DNA of 64,000 nt from Kiritimatiellia bacterium (lineage in GTDB: Bacteria > Verrucomicrobiota > Kiritimatiellia > JAAZAB01), in NCBI GenBank assembly GCA_028718125.1, contig JAQUMN010000008.1:1-64000 (forward strand), written 5' to 3'. The notes under the pieces are model-generated. The model saw nothing but the letters and a program-made list of their open reading frames with translations. It was not told the DNA's origin and made no database searches. Of the stretch, positions 17,249 through 26,834 are shown piece by piece; the first letter of the stretch is position 1, and each line of letters starts with the position of its first letter. The translations under genes were made by a program, and so were the position numbers.

Positions 17249-19027
17249 ATGGATAATGTTCCTCCAGACACAATCGCCGCCGGCGAACAGATTTTTCGCG
17301 GTATCGGCGTGTCTGCCGGCATTGTCATCGGGCGTGCTTTTTTGCGGACGCCGCCGGATGACCACGTGATCGAAAGGGACATTTCACGCGCGGATGTGCC
17401 CCGCGAAATCGCGCGTTACGAAGCCGCCCTCATCGCGACGCGCCAGCAGATTCGTGCAATCCAGAAGGATTGCGATCCCGACGTGGCCGCCATATTTGAT
17501 GCCCACCTGCTGTTCCTGGACGATGGCCCCTTCATCAAGAATGTGTTCACGGGGATCGAGGGACGCCGTAAAAATGTGGAGGTCGTGCTCCGGGATGTGG
17601 CTGCCGGCTTTATGCAGTCACTGTCCCGGGTCCAGGATGAGTATTTGCGTGAACGGGCCAACGATATGCAGGACGTTGCCCGCCGCATTTTGCACAACCT
17701 GGCCGGCAAACAGGTGACGTTGGCGGACATTACCGAACCGGGCATGATTGTCGTGGCCAACGATCTGTCGCCTTCGGAAACGGTGTCCATCAACAAGGAT
17801 CGGGTGGGGGGTATCGTGCTGGACTTGGGCAGCCCGACGGCCCACACCGCCATTGTCGCCGCCAAGCTGGGCATCCCGGCGGTAGTCGGCCTGCATAATA
17901 TCAGCGTGGCTGTACATCCCGGCGACGAGTTGCTCGTGGATGGCGGCAAGGGGCTGGTTATTCTGCGTCCCACGCCCGAGCGGCGGACGCAGGCCATGCG
18001 CCAGGAGGAGTCCAAGCGCGGCATTAAGATCGAACTTGAGCGACTCAAGGATTTGCCGGCGGAAACGGCGGATGGATACCGGATCACTCTCTCGGCCAAT
18101 ATCGAGTTGCCGAAGGACGTGGACGCGGTGCTGGCCGGCGGCGCGGAAGGCGTCGGCCTGTTCCGGACGGAATATTTTTATATGTCGAGCAAGGAACTAC
18201 CCGCGGAAGAGGACCAATACGAGGCTTACCGGACCGTGGCCCAGCGCCTGGCGCCTGCGCCGGTCATCATTCGCACGCTGGATCTAGGCGGCGACAAGTT
18301 CCTTTCCAATCTGGACGTGAACTGGGAGGAATCCAATCCGTTCATGGGCTGGCGGGCGATCCGCTTCTGTTTGGCCCAGCCGGACTTGTTTCGCACGCAG
18401 CTGCGCGCCATCCTGCGCGCCAGCATCGTGGGCAATATCAAAATCATGTATCCAATGATCAGCAATCTGGACGAGATTGTCCGCGCCAACGTGATCCTGG
18501 ACCAGGCCAAAAAGGAATTGATGGAAAAAGGCCACCCGTTTAACCCCCATGTCGAGGTCGGCGCCATGATTGAAGTGCCATCGGCGGCGCTTGTGGCCGA
18601 TATGCTGGCGCCCTATGTCAGTTTTTTCAGCATTGGCACCAACGATCTCATCCAATACACGCTGGCCATTGACCGCGGCAACGAGCGGGTGGCCTATCTT
18701 TATGAGCCCACGCATCTGGCTATCCTGCGGCTGATCAAAAACACCATTGATATCGGTCATCGGCATGGCATCTGGACCGGCATCTGCGGCGGCATGGCCA
18801 GCGACCCGTTGATGACGCCGCTTCTGCTGGGGTTGGGCATCGACGAGTTGAGCGTCAGCTGCTCCGCGCTTCCCCTGGTCAAGGATGCCATCCGCCGGGT
18901 TAGTCTGTCGGAATCCCGCGAAATTGCGGAGCTTGCGTTGACTTCGCAATCGACGGTGGATGTGCATGACATGTTCCGGGAATTAACCAAAAAAATTGCT
19001 CCGGAAATTCTTGAACTGGTAGAATAA
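17249..19027 (+). CDS. ptsI: PTS enzyme I (PEP-protein phosphotransferase)
   Basis: Transfers phosphate from PEP to HPr. The 592-aa protein shows the swivelling domain with active His199 in DLGSPTAHTAIVAAKLGIP, TLDLGGDKF, RAIRFCL, the MIEVPSAAL segment, SIGTNDLIQYTLAIDR and the active Cys motif GICGGMASDP. Length is normal. No EII component, ptsN or dehydration-type permease is in the window, so the chain may be mainly regulatory, as reported for several PVC bacteria; that is inference. Confidence 0.97.
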   Translation: MDNVPPDTIAAGEQIFRGIGVSAGIVIGRAFLRTPPDDHVIERDISRADVPREIARYEAALIATRQQIRAIQKDCDPDVAAIFDAHLLFLDDGPFIKNVFTGIEGRRKNVEVVLRDVAAGFMQSLSRVQDEYLRERANDMQDVARRILHNLAGKQVTLADITEPGMIVVANDLSPSETVSINKDRVGGIVLDLGSPTAHTAIVAAKLGIPAVVGLHNISVAVHPGDELLVDGGKGLVILRPTPERRTQAMRQEESKRGIKIELERLKDLPAETADGYRITLSANIELPKDVDAVLAGGAEGVGLFRTEYFYMSSKELPAEEDQYEAYRTVAQRLAPAPVIIRTLDLGGDKFLSNLDVNWEESNPFMGWRAIRFCLAQPDLFRTQLRAILRASIVGNIKIMYPMISNLDEIVRANVILDQAKKELMEKGHPFNPHVEVGAMIEVPSAALVADMLAPYVSFFSIGTNDLIQYTLAIDRGNERVAYLYEPTHLAILRLIKNTIDIGHRHGIWTGICGGMASDPLMTPLLLGLGIDELSVSCSALPLVKDAIRRVSLSESREIAELALTSQSTVDVHDMFRELTKKIAPEILELVE

Positions 19028-19103
19028 TTCCGGCATAATGCCGCCCATTTTCGTGTAGACAATGATCCGGAGGAAGTTCGGTTATTACAAAGGAAATCAT
19101 ATA

Positions 19104-20273
19104 ATGGCTACCAGAAGGCACATGTTTACTTCGGAATCGGTGACGGAAGGGCATCCGGACAAGATCGCTGACGCGATTTCGGATGCTGTCCTGGACGCCA
19201 ACTTGGCCCAAGACAAGCATGCCCGTGTGGCGTGCGAAACACTGGTTGCCACGGGCATGGCGATCATCGCCGGTCAAATTACCAGCAAAGCATCCATCAA
19301 TTATGCCGATGTGGTGCGGGACACAATCCGGGATATCGGGTACGTAGATGCCGCCATGGGATTTGACGCCAATTCCTGCGCCGTGCTGGTGGCGTTGGAC
19401 CGTCAGTCGCCGGATATCTCCCAGGGTGTGACCGAGGGGCAGGGAATGTTCAAGGAGCAGGGGGCCGGTGACCAGGGCATGATGTTCGGGTATGCCTGCG
19501 ATGAGACTCCGGAACTGATGCCCATGCCGATCATGTATGCCCACCGCCTGACGCGAGCTCTGTCGGCCGCGCGGCGTAGCGGGAAGCTCCCTTTTTTGCG
19601 ACCGGACGGCAAATCCCAGGTCACGGTGATCTATGAGGATGACAAACCTGTGCGCGTGGACACGGTGGTTATCTCCTCCCAGCATTCGCCCGAGGTGGCT
19701 TACGGCAAATTGCGTAAGTCCATTATTGACGAAATCATTCGCAAGGTGATCCCGGCGAAGTATCTGAATGCGAAAACCCGCTTTCTGATCAATCCGACCG
19801 GCCGTTTTGTTGTCGGCGGCCCGCAGGGGGACACGGGGCTCACCGGACGCAAGATCATTGCCGATACCTACGGCGGCATGGGTCGGCATGGCGGCGGGGC
19901 CTTCTCCGGCAAGGATCCTTCCAAGGTGGACCGTAGCGCCGCCTACATGGCGCGGTATATTGCCAAAAATATCGTGGCGGCCAAGCTGGCCCGCCGGTGC
20001 GAAGTCCAGCTGGCCTATGCCATCGGGTTCGCGGAACCGGTCTCGGTGCTTGTACATACTTTCGGCACGGGACTTGTTGCCGATGAAAAGATCGAGAAGG
20101 CTGTAATCCGCATATTTGGGCTCAAGCCGGCCCAGATTATCGCGCACTTGAACTTGTTGCGGCCGATTTATCGGGACACCTGCGCCTATGGGCACTTCGG
20201 GCGGACAAGGGATCTTAATGCGTTCACGTGGGAAAAGACCGATAAGGTCGCTGAACTTCGCAAAGCCCTGTAA
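19104..20273 (+). CDS. metK: S-adenosylmethionine synthetase MetK
   Basis: Makes SAM from methionine and ATP. From the ATG at 19104 ([30 protein letters not shown] upstream) the protein has 389 aa. Signature pieces are [17 protein letters not shown], and [31 protein letters not shown] is also present. The frame extends 14 codons upstream without support. ahcY follows 125 bp later on the same strand, so making SAM and removing SAH are neighbours. Confidence 0.97.
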   Translation: MATRRHMFTSESVTEGHPDKIADAISDAVLDANLAQDKHARVACETLVATGMAIIAGQITSKASINYADVVRDTIRDIGYVDAAMGFDANSCAVLVALDRQSPDISQGVTEGQGMFKEQGAGDQGMMFGYACDETPELMPMPIMYAHRLTRALSAARRSGKLPFLRPDGKSQVTVIYEDDKPVRVDTVVISSQHSPEVAYGKLRKSIIDEIIRKVIPAKYLNAKTRFLINPTGRFVVGGPQGDTGLTGRKIIADTYGGMGRHGGGAFSGKDPSKVDRSAAYMARYIAKNIVAAKLARRCEVQLAYAIGFAEPVSVLVHTFGTGLVADEKIEKAVIRIFGLKPAQIIAHLNLLRPIYRDTCAYGHFGRTRDLNAFTWEKTDKVAELRKAL

Positions 20274-20300
20274 TGCAGGAATTTCGAAGACGCGGCAGCA

Positions 20301-20372
20301 GAGTGGCGGCTACAGGATGCATTGCAAAAAATGCAGCCGCCCCACTTTGTTGGGGCGTTGGACAAGTTGGGG
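20301..20372 (+). repeat. hairpin-forming repeat between metK and ahcY
   Basis: AGTGG-CGGCTACA (20302-20314) pairs imperfectly with TGCAGCCGCCCCACT (20332-20346), with an inner GCAT/ATGC stem. The second half (20331-20372) is a copy of the 4546-4586 repeat. It lies in the metK-ahcY leader and may shape the transcript, but I see no known riboswitch core. Confidence 0.55.
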
Positions 20373-20398
20373 CATAGCCGTCTAACGTAAAGGATTCC

Positions 20399-21805
20399 AT
20401 GACCAAACGCACAAAGCAATTTATCGTGGCCGACATGAAGTTGGCCGATTGGGGTCGCAAGGAAATTGATTACGCCGAGGTGGAAATGCCGGGCCTGATG
20501 GCCCTGCGCCGCGAATATGGCCGCCAGCGTCCGCTGCGCGGCGCGCGGATCACCGGTTCCCTGCACATGACCATCCAGACGGCCGTGCTGATTGAAACGC
20601 TGCAGGCTTTGGGTGCCCGGGTCCGCTGGTCGAGTTGCAATATTTTTTCGACCCAGGACCATGCTGCCGCCGCCGTTGCCGCGCGCGGCACACCGGTGTT
20701 TGCCTACAAGGGCGAATCCCTGACGGAATATTGGGAATACCTGGACCAAACTCTGGACTGGGGCCGCGGGCAGGGCCCCACCACCATCCTGGATGATGGC
20801 GGCGACGCCACGCTCTTTGTGCACCTGGGCCATCAGGCGGAGGAAACCCCGAAGATCCTGGACGCCAAACCGGGCAGTCCCGACGAGCGCGCCCTGCTGG
20901 GGCAGTTAAAGAAATCCCTGCGGCGGGATCCGAAACGGTTCCACCGCCTCGCGCCGTCCATCGTGGGCGTTTCCGAGGAAACCACCACGGGTGTTCACCG
21001 GCTGTACCAGATGATGGAACAAAAGCGTCTGCTGTTTCCCGCATTCAACGTCAACGATTCGGTCACAAAATCCAAGTTCGACAATCTTTACGGCTGCCGC
21101 CACTCGCTCGTGGATGGGATCATGCGCGCCACGGACGTCATGTTGGCGGGCAAAGTTGCCGTAGTGGCCGGATACGGCGACGTCGGCAAGGGCTGCTGCC
21201 AGTCCCTGCGCGGCCAGGGGGCGCGCGTGATGGTGACCGAGGTCGATCCGATTTGTGCCTTGCAGGCGTCCATGGAAGGATATGAGGTCGTAACGATGGA
21301 CCGGGCCTGCGCCATAGGCGATCTGTTCATCACGGCCACCGGCTGCTGCGCCGTTATTACCGAGCGGCACATGCGCCGCATGAAACACATGGCCGTGGTC
21401 TGCAATATCGGGCATTTCGATTCGGAAATTGAAGTCGAAAAAATCCGGCGATGCAAATGGACAAACATCAAGCCTCAGGTGGATAAAGTAACGTTCCCGA
21501 GCGGCCGGAGCATCGTTTTGCTGGCGGAGGGGCGCCTGGTCAACCTGGGCTGCGCCACGGGGCATCCCAGTTTTGTGATGTCGAACAGTTTTACCAACCA
21601 GGTGCTGGCGCAAATTGAACTCTTCACCCGTCCGGAGCAATACCCCGTCGGCGTTTTTGTCCTGCCCAAGATCCTGGACGAAAAAGTTGCCCGTTTACAT
21701 TTGGGCAAGCTGGGGGTCCAATTGGAAAAGCTCTCCCGCAAGCAGGCGGCCTATCTCGGCATTAAAAGCCAGGGCCCATACAAAACGGAGCATTACCGGT
21801 ACTAA
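20399..21805 (+). CDS. ahcY: S-adenosylhomocysteine hydrolase AhcY
   Basis: NAD-dependent hydrolysis of SAH to adenosine and homocysteine. The 468-aa protein has [43 protein letters not shown], the NAD-binding [18 protein letters not shown], and the family end [10 protein letters not shown] (the usual end is PDHYRY). AAAGGATTCC precedes the ATG. Together with metK it closes part of the methyl cycle. Confidence 0.97.
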   Translation: MTKRTKQFIVADMKLADWGRKEIDYAEVEMPGLMALRREYGRQRPLRGARITGSLHMTIQTAVLIETLQALGARVRWSSCNIFSTQDHAAAAVAARGTPVFAYKGESLTEYWEYLDQTLDWGRGQGPTTILDDGGDATLFVHLGHQAEETPKILDAKPGSPDERALLGQLKKSLRRDPKRFHRLAPSIVGVSEETTTGVHRLYQMMEQKRLLFPAFNVNDSVTKSKFDNLYGCRHSLVDGIMRATDVMLAGKVAVVAGYGDVGKGCCQSLRGQGARVMVTEVDPICALQASMEGYEVVTMDRACAIGDLFITATGCCAVITERHMRRMKHMAVVCNIGHFDSEIEVEKIRRCKWTNIKPQVDKVTFPSGRSIVLLAEGRLVNLGCATGHPSFVMSNSFTNQVLAQIELFTRPEQYPVGVFVLPKILDEKVARLHLGKLGVQLEKLSRKQAAYLGIKSQGPYKTEHYRY

Positions 21806-21887
21806 GCAAGGTCCGGCGGCAAATTGACGGGGTATGTTGCATAAAAACAGCTTATCGCTCCGGTAGCGGCATCATGCCCGGGCTGCT

Positions 21888-24800
21888 TTACGGCAGCGGT
21901 TGCGACGGAGCCGTGTAGGTTTTTGACAGCGCTATCCGGAACCGGTCGCCGGGGGCGATGTTATTGATCACACCGCGGCTGTACTCCTTCTCGTCCCTGA
22001 ACCTCTCCGCGAGCGAGTTTGCGCCGATGCTGACGGTCTGGTCATCCACCACTTTCTCGATACGGTAGCTGGCGTCGGAACGCTCCGCGTTATCAAAGAT
22101 AATGTACTTGCCTTGCAGGGGCGCGGTGCCCAGCGGCGTGCTCAATTTCAGCAGTGTGTTCTGACTGTCGGATTCGTCGCCGCTGAGCAATTGCCCGGTA
22201 ATGGCCGGCTGCGGCAAGCTGAGTTGCACGGTCTGCGCGGTGAGCGAGGCCCCCTCGATAAGGCAGGCGGCAGCGACGGCCTGGCCGTCGAAACGCACCA
22301 GGCCAACGCGGCCGGTCATCTGCACGCCACCGGCCTCGATGGAACCGCCATGCTCCGTTACCAGGACTAAATCCCGGCGGCCGTCCTTCAGGGTGATTTC
22401 AACCGCCGCCGAACAGTTGTCGTCGTCGGCGTAACTTTTGATCGCGCGGGCAAACTTTATAAACGGCTCGCCGGCGTAAGCTTCAATCACGGAGACAAAC
22501 TGGGTATTGAGATTTTTGCCGAATCGCGTCCGCAGCATATACCTCAGCGACGGGGGATTGCCCCTGTATTCGGGAGGAATCCCGTCGCACAACGCGGCTT
22601 CATCAACCGGCGCGAGGTTATAAAGACGCAGGTGAGCATCATAGTCAGGCGGCATCTTGCGACGGGGCTCGACAATCTTCCAGTCCACCCAGAAATCACC
22701 ATCGGGCCTGGCTTTGGCCACGCGTTTGAGATACATAAAGCCCGATCCTTCATAAGACCGGTTCTTTAACCCGTCGTAGAATTCCCCGAAGCCGACGTTT
22801 TCGCCGGCGTAAGTGCCCTGCGCCTGCGGTTTCAACTGCAGGCCGCTGCTGGTTACTTCCGGTCCGCCGGCATTCTGGATGAGCCGGTGGTTTTCGCCGC
22901 CGCGCACCCAGAACAGGTCCAGCACATAAGAGTTCTGTTCGTCGGTATCCACCATAACCAGGCAGCGCCGATAGGTTTTGACGCCATCGTATATTTTGCC
23001 GCCCTGGCCATCGACATCGGCCACGCGCAGGAATCCGAGGTCCGCGAACAACTGCGTTTTGCCCGAATACGATCCGTCTTCCTGAGGCCCCTTGTCATTC
23101 ACCATGCAGGTATTGTGGCTGATGACGTGGCGCGTCCAGCCAATGCGTTTAGGCCAGGCGCCCATGAAAAGCGGGTATCCCATATCGGGAAGGGCAACCG
23201 CATTGTTGGCGATCATCTGCAGCGCAAGCCTGTCCTGATGACCGTGGGCGATCATTCGGCCATAATACATCATAATGCACCGCGGGTATTTGCGTGAAGG
23301 CGCCTGCAGGAAGGCGCAGCCGTACCCGCCGCTGTTATAGCTGCACAGCGGCTCCGGCTCCCCGGCCAAGTCGGTTTTAAGCTTAGCGATAATTGCTTCC
23401 GGTTGGTCCGCGTAGATGTCGAGTTGAATATTGTCGAGCGATATGCCGTTGGAAAGCCAGACCTCCCGCGCGATGTCTTTTCCGCCGTAGATGCGATAGC
23501 CGGTCAGGGACATATCCAGCGGGTTGACCATGCCGGTCGAACCCATGTTCATGCACTTATTGCCGTCACCCCAGTTGGGCGCGTAGACGTCGGCGGCGCG
23601 GACCTTGGCGCACATAGTAAAGCAGTTGCGCAACTTGGGAAAGTCCCGATACAGATTGTGATTGGTATACGCAGTGTTTTTTTGGAGCAATTCAGCTACG
23701 TTGTAATACGATCGGCCTGGAATTGAGGCATAGCCAAGTCCCGTTTCGTGGCTAAAACCTTCGCGACCGAGCAGGTTAACGATGACGTAAGGGATATTTC
23801 CGCCATCCGGCTTGAAGAGCCAGTCCAGATAGCGCGGCGTCAGACGGGCATCATCCAAGGCGATGGCGGCGCAAGTCATGGCCAACTCGCGCATGCCCGC
23901 ATTGCCATGAATCCGGCCATCCAGTATGCCGCAAATGAATTCATTGATGAGGTTGCTGCGGATGTGTTTGTTGATCATCTCCAAAGACGATTTATCACCG
24001 GTATGGTATTGGCTGGACATGTTACCGGCAAACTCCGCCAGTTGCTTGTCATCTGCAAGGCCATCAAATATATAATCATAGGCCTGGCTGAGTTTGTCCA
24101 CGGTGAAGCACTCCCAGATTTTGCCCTGCACCCGTCCCTTGCCGGAGCCGCCGGTTGAGGCTTCCATTCCGCGAGCGTGATGGGGCTTGTAATCCATCTC
24201 AGGGTAGAGGTCGGCCATGCGATCGAGCAACACGCCTGCCTTGTGTGCGTAAGCCGTGTCATCGGTCAGCGTGTACAAAATGGCAAGCTTTTTTGTAATA
24301 TCGATCAGGGTGGTCCACGATACGAATGAGTAATTGGCGGCAAAAAACCATTTGTGTCCGTCGATTTTTACGCCTGTGCCATCGTCAACCCATGTGCGGG
24401 CTGCGTTGCCCACGGGCTTAAGAAACTGCGCGTCGCCTTTGCCAAGCTGAAATTTATAGTGTTTGTCGAGCGCGCTTGCGTAGTAGGCGGCAAAGTCGTT
24501 TGCCGGGAACCACTGCCTGCAATTGCGGCACTGAACCTGCCAGGGGCGATTCGGAAAATCCACGAACCAGCGCGAAGGGTTATATGGGGCCTTGAAATGT
24601 TCATTGCCGCACTTTGGACAGCCGGCGCTATTGTTGAAATTCACGCCGGAGTCGCGCGGCATTGCCTGGGCGGGCAATAGTTTCCATAATGTCTCGTCGG
24701 GCATCTCCATGTATGGCTTGACCTGCGCGATAAGGCGGTCACGATATTTCCGGGCCCAGGCAAAACGCGCGCAGTTGCGCACCGCATTGGCCCGCATCTG

Positions 24801-24992
24801 GTGGGTGATCATCACGCTGCCCGATTTGGCGGCAAGCGTTTCCTTAAGCAGTTCAGGCGCAGCCGTTTCTTTTTTTACATTTACCCGGGCATACGCTGTT
24901 TCAACAAAAGGACCCGTTGCCAAGCCGATGAGCAAGATCGCAAAAAGCACGAAAAACAACCGGTGTGCGCTTCGCATCAGGGCATTAAACAT
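21888..24992 (-). CDS. secreted heparinase II/III-like polysaccharide lyase
   Basis: Large predicted periplasmic or secreted lyase, 1034 aa from the ATG at 24992 (GGGAACTATA upstream; the ORF's TTG 4 codons earlier is less likely). A signal peptide spans about 1-35 (hydrophobic core FFVLFAILLIGLATG). A CPKC...CRNC pair (CPKCGNEHF, QCRNCRQWF) suggests a bound metal. An alpha-toroid follows with RGMEASTGGSGKGR and NEFICGILDGRIHGNAG. The beta-sandwich begins at YYGRMIAHGHQDRLAL and has VISHNTCMVN, as in heparinase II/III. Substrate unknown; acidic algal or host glycans are possible. Monocistronic as far as seen. Confidence 0.82.
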   Translation of the reverse strand: MFNALMRSAHRLFFVLFAILLIGLATGPFVETAYARVNVKKETAAPELLKETLAAKSGSVMITHQMRANAVRNCARFAWARKYRDRLIAQVKPYMEMPDETLWKLLPAQAMPRDSGVNFNNSAGCPKCGNEHFKAPYNPSRWFVDFPNRPWQVQCRNCRQWFPANDFAAYYASALDKHYKFQLGKGDAQFLKPVGNAARTWVDDGTGVKIDGHKWFFAANYSFVSWTTLIDITKKLAILYTLTDDTAYAHKAGVLLDRMADLYPEMDYKPHHARGMEASTGGSGKGRVQGKIWECFTVDKLSQAYDYIFDGLADDKQLAEFAGNMSSQYHTGDKSSLEMINKHIRSNLINEFICGILDGRIHGNAGMRELAMTCAAIALDDARLTPRYLDWLFKPDGGNIPYVIVNLLGREGFSHETGLGYASIPGRSYYNVAELLQKNTAYTNHNLYRDFPKLRNCFTMCAKVRAADVYAPNWGDGNKCMNMGSTGMVNPLDMSLTGYRIYGGKDIAREVWLSNGISLDNIQLDIYADQPEAIIAKLKTDLAGEPEPLCSYNSGGYGCAFLQAPSRKYPRCIMMYYGRMIAHGHQDRLALQMIANNAVALPDMGYPLFMGAWPKRIGWTRHVISHNTCMVNDKGPQEDGSYSGKTQLFADLGFLRVADVDGQGGKIYDGVKTYRRCLVMVDTDEQNSYVLDLFWVRGGENHRLIQNAGGPEVTSSGLQLKPQAQGTYAGENVGFGEFYDGLKNRSYEGSGFMYLKRVAKARPDGDFWVDWKIVEPRRKMPPDYDAHLRLYNLAPVDEAALCDGIPPEYRGNPPSLRYMLRTRFGKNLNTQFVSVIEAYAGEPFIKFARAIKSYADDDNCSAAVEITLKDGRRDLVLVTEHGGSIEAGGVQMTGRVGLVRFDGQAVAAACLIEGASLTAQTVQLSLPQPAITGQLLSGDESDSQNTLLKLSTPLGTAPLQGKYIIFDNAERSDASYRIEKVVDDQTVSIGANSLAERFRDEKEYSRGVINNIAPGDRFRIALSKTYTAPSQPLP

Positions 24993-25114
24993 TATAGTTC
25001 CCAAGCCTGATAATTATGAAAAAATGCCAATATTGCCCGAAGGCGGATGTCGCCCGATGGCACATGTAAAATGGATAGGCTGCCACCTTTCCCGGGGTAC
25101 GCAAGCAAAAAAAT

Positions 25115-25235
25115 CAGGGCTGCGTCATCCATGCCAAAACCAGCTGCGTCGCGGAACTCCACCCTCCAATATCGCGAAAATATTGGCATTCAGGGAGGAT
25201 CGAACTCCCGCGAGACCGTTCTTGACGCAGCCCTG
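25115..25235 (+). mobile_element. MITE-like element, copy B (short form)
   Basis: A 121-bp element with perfect 13-bp terminal inverted repeats, CAGGGCTGCGTCA (25115-25127) and TGACGCAGCCCTG (25223-25235). The interior shares CATGCCAAAACCAGCTGCGTCG, CTCCAATATCGCGAAAATATTGGCATTC and the GCGAGACCGTTCT end block with copy C, but lacks about 60 bp of its middle. It has no coding capacity. It is in the 369-bp gap (24993-25361) between the heparinase-like gene and the lptF-like gene. Confidence 0.85.
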
Positions 25236-25265
25236 GCAAAAACATATTCAGGGGAAACTACCAGC

Positions 25266-25294
25266 TTGTCAAAATCATGTTAATCCTGTATTTT
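25266..25294 (+). promoter_or_regulatory. putative sigma70-type promoter for the LptF/G-like gene
   Basis: TTGTCA (25266-25271), a 17-bp spacer and TATTTT (25289-25294) lie just right of MITE copy B and about 65 bp before the start codon. Consensus reading only. Confidence 0.4.
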
Positions 25295-25361
25295 TTGATA
25301 AAAAACGTCTTGAGCGGCACTTGTAATTCATCGTTCCGCATTCTGTATGCCGGTCTTCACC

Positions 25362-26834
25362 ATGCGCATCCTAACGACTTATATCACCCGCCAGTTTCTG
25401 CTGACGTTTATCGTTACCTTGGCGGTATTCCTGTTCGTCATGGCGGTGGGGAATATTTTCAAGGTCATCGACCTGTTTTCGCGGGGGGTGCCGGGGCTTC
25501 TGATCCTTCAAGTTTTTTCCTATGGCATTCCCTTTTCGCTGATTTTTGCCATTCCCATGAGCGTAATGGCCGCGGCGTTTCTGGTCTTCAGCCGCATGGC
25601 CAGCGATCGCGAACTTATTGCCATGAAGGCATGCGGGATCAGCCTCTGGCAGGTCGTTCAAGCGCCGGTCTTGATCGCCGCAGTGCTCAGTCTGGTCTGC
25701 ATCTATATCAACTGCAATCTGGCGCCCGACAGCCACTATGCCCGCCGCACCGTACTGGGCAAGCTGGGCGTGGAAACGCCTCTGTCACTCCTCGACGAGG
25801 GCCGCTTCATCCGTGATTTTCCGGGATTCACCATTTATATTTCCCGCAAAGACGGGTACCGCATGTCCGACATCGTCATTTATGAGTTCAACAGCAAGGG
25901 CGTCAAACAGACCGTGCGGGCCAAATCGGGCACGATCGAGCCTGATAAACAGAATCCGGGCAAGATCATTATCCACTTGTTCCAGGTGCGCATCGATCAG
26001 GCTGACGATCAGTTCCCCAACGATTTGAGCCGTACGAAGCGCCTGAGCGCCGATGAATATCCGGTAACCATCGATGTGGCCGAACTGGTGCATCGCGGCG
26101 TTGTCTGGAAAAAGCGGGCCGATTTGACCATGCTGGAAATATTCCAAACTATTCGCGGATCGATGCTGATTGCGGCCGATGATTTTACTGACCTGACTGG
26201 CCTGGCGCGGGTGCTGGCCGATCCGCCTGACCAATTAGCCGATTTTATTCAGGCCCACCTGACTGATAATACCCTGGCGTGGCTTGATCGCTACGACGGT
26301 TCGCCGGCGGCCCGCGCGGGCTTGCAGGCGGCGTTGGGCGTGGATTTGAACCGGCTGCTGGCCGGGCCGTGCCTTTATACGGCCCAACGTTTCCAGGGGG
26401 TGACCCTGAACAGCAACACCAGCATCCTGTTGGAGCATAAGCCGGCCGGGGACGCCCTCCTGCGCCTTAATCGCATGCTGTTGGAAGACGCCTATCCGGA
26501 ATTTCTGGCGCGCAATTTCCTCTCCAATCTCAAGGCGGAGGATGCCGTGGTGCACCGGATGTCGCTGATGGTGGAGGCCAGCACCCGCCTTGCGTTGTCG
26601 CTCTCGTGTTATGCCTTTGTCCTGCTGGGTGCGGCGCTGGGCATGAAGATTCACCGCAAGGAATCATCCATCGGCATTGCGGTGTCGCTCCTGCTGGTCT
26701 TCGTCTTTTATTTTTTCATTATCATTGCGGATGCCATGGTTAATCATCCCCAATTCCAGCCGCACTTGATTGTCTGGATCCCGTTTGTGGCCTCGGAAAT
26801 CATCGGCTACGTGCTCATCAAACGGGCGAATTAG
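25362..26834 (+). CDS. LptF/LptG family LPS export permease (with long insertion)
   Basis: Inner-membrane permease of the YjgP/YjgQ type that works with LptB. The start at 25362 (MRILTTYITRQFLLTF) matches the family; an ATG 15 bp upstream is also in frame. Three or so N-terminal helices (to about 115) precede a periplasmic beta-jellyroll (about 120-250: RFIRDFPGFTIYISRKDGY, RAKSGTIEP, IHLFQVRID). C-terminal helices follow from about 400 (MKIHRKESSIGIAVSLLLV). At 490 aa it is about 120 residues longer than usual; the extra part is a soluble segment at about 265-390. It is separated from lptCAB by 10 kb, and its end overlaps the convergent QueG-like gene by 17 bp. Confidence 0.85.
   Translation: MRILTTYITRQFLLTFIVTLAVFLFVMAVGNIFKVIDLFSRGVPGLLILQVFSYGIPFSLIFAIPMSVMAAAFLVFSRMASDRELIAMKACGISLWQVVQAPVLIAAVLSLVCIYINCNLAPDSHYARRTVLGKLGVETPLSLLDEGRFIRDFPGFTIYISRKDGYRMSDIVIYEFNSKGVKQTVRAKSGTIEPDKQNPGKIIIHLFQVRIDQADDQFPNDLSRTKRLSADEYPVTIDVAELVHRGVVWKKRADLTMLEIFQTIRGSMLIAADDFTDLTGLARVLADPPDQLADFIQAHLTDNTLAWLDRYDGSPAARAGLQAALGVDLNRLLAGPCLYTAQRFQGVTLNSNTSILLEHKPAGDALLRLNRMLLEDAYPEFLARNFLSNLKAEDAVVHRMSLMVEASTRLALSLSCYAFVLLGAALGMKIHRKESSIGIAVSLLLVFVFYFFIIIADAMVNHPQFQPHLIVWIPFVASEIIGYVLIKRAN

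Noticed and set aside
20276-20398. SAM or SAH riboswitch before ahcY
   Set aside because: The metK-ahcY context invites it, but I could not find the conserved core of any SAM or SAH family. The structure is explained by a dispersed repeat also found at 4546-4586.
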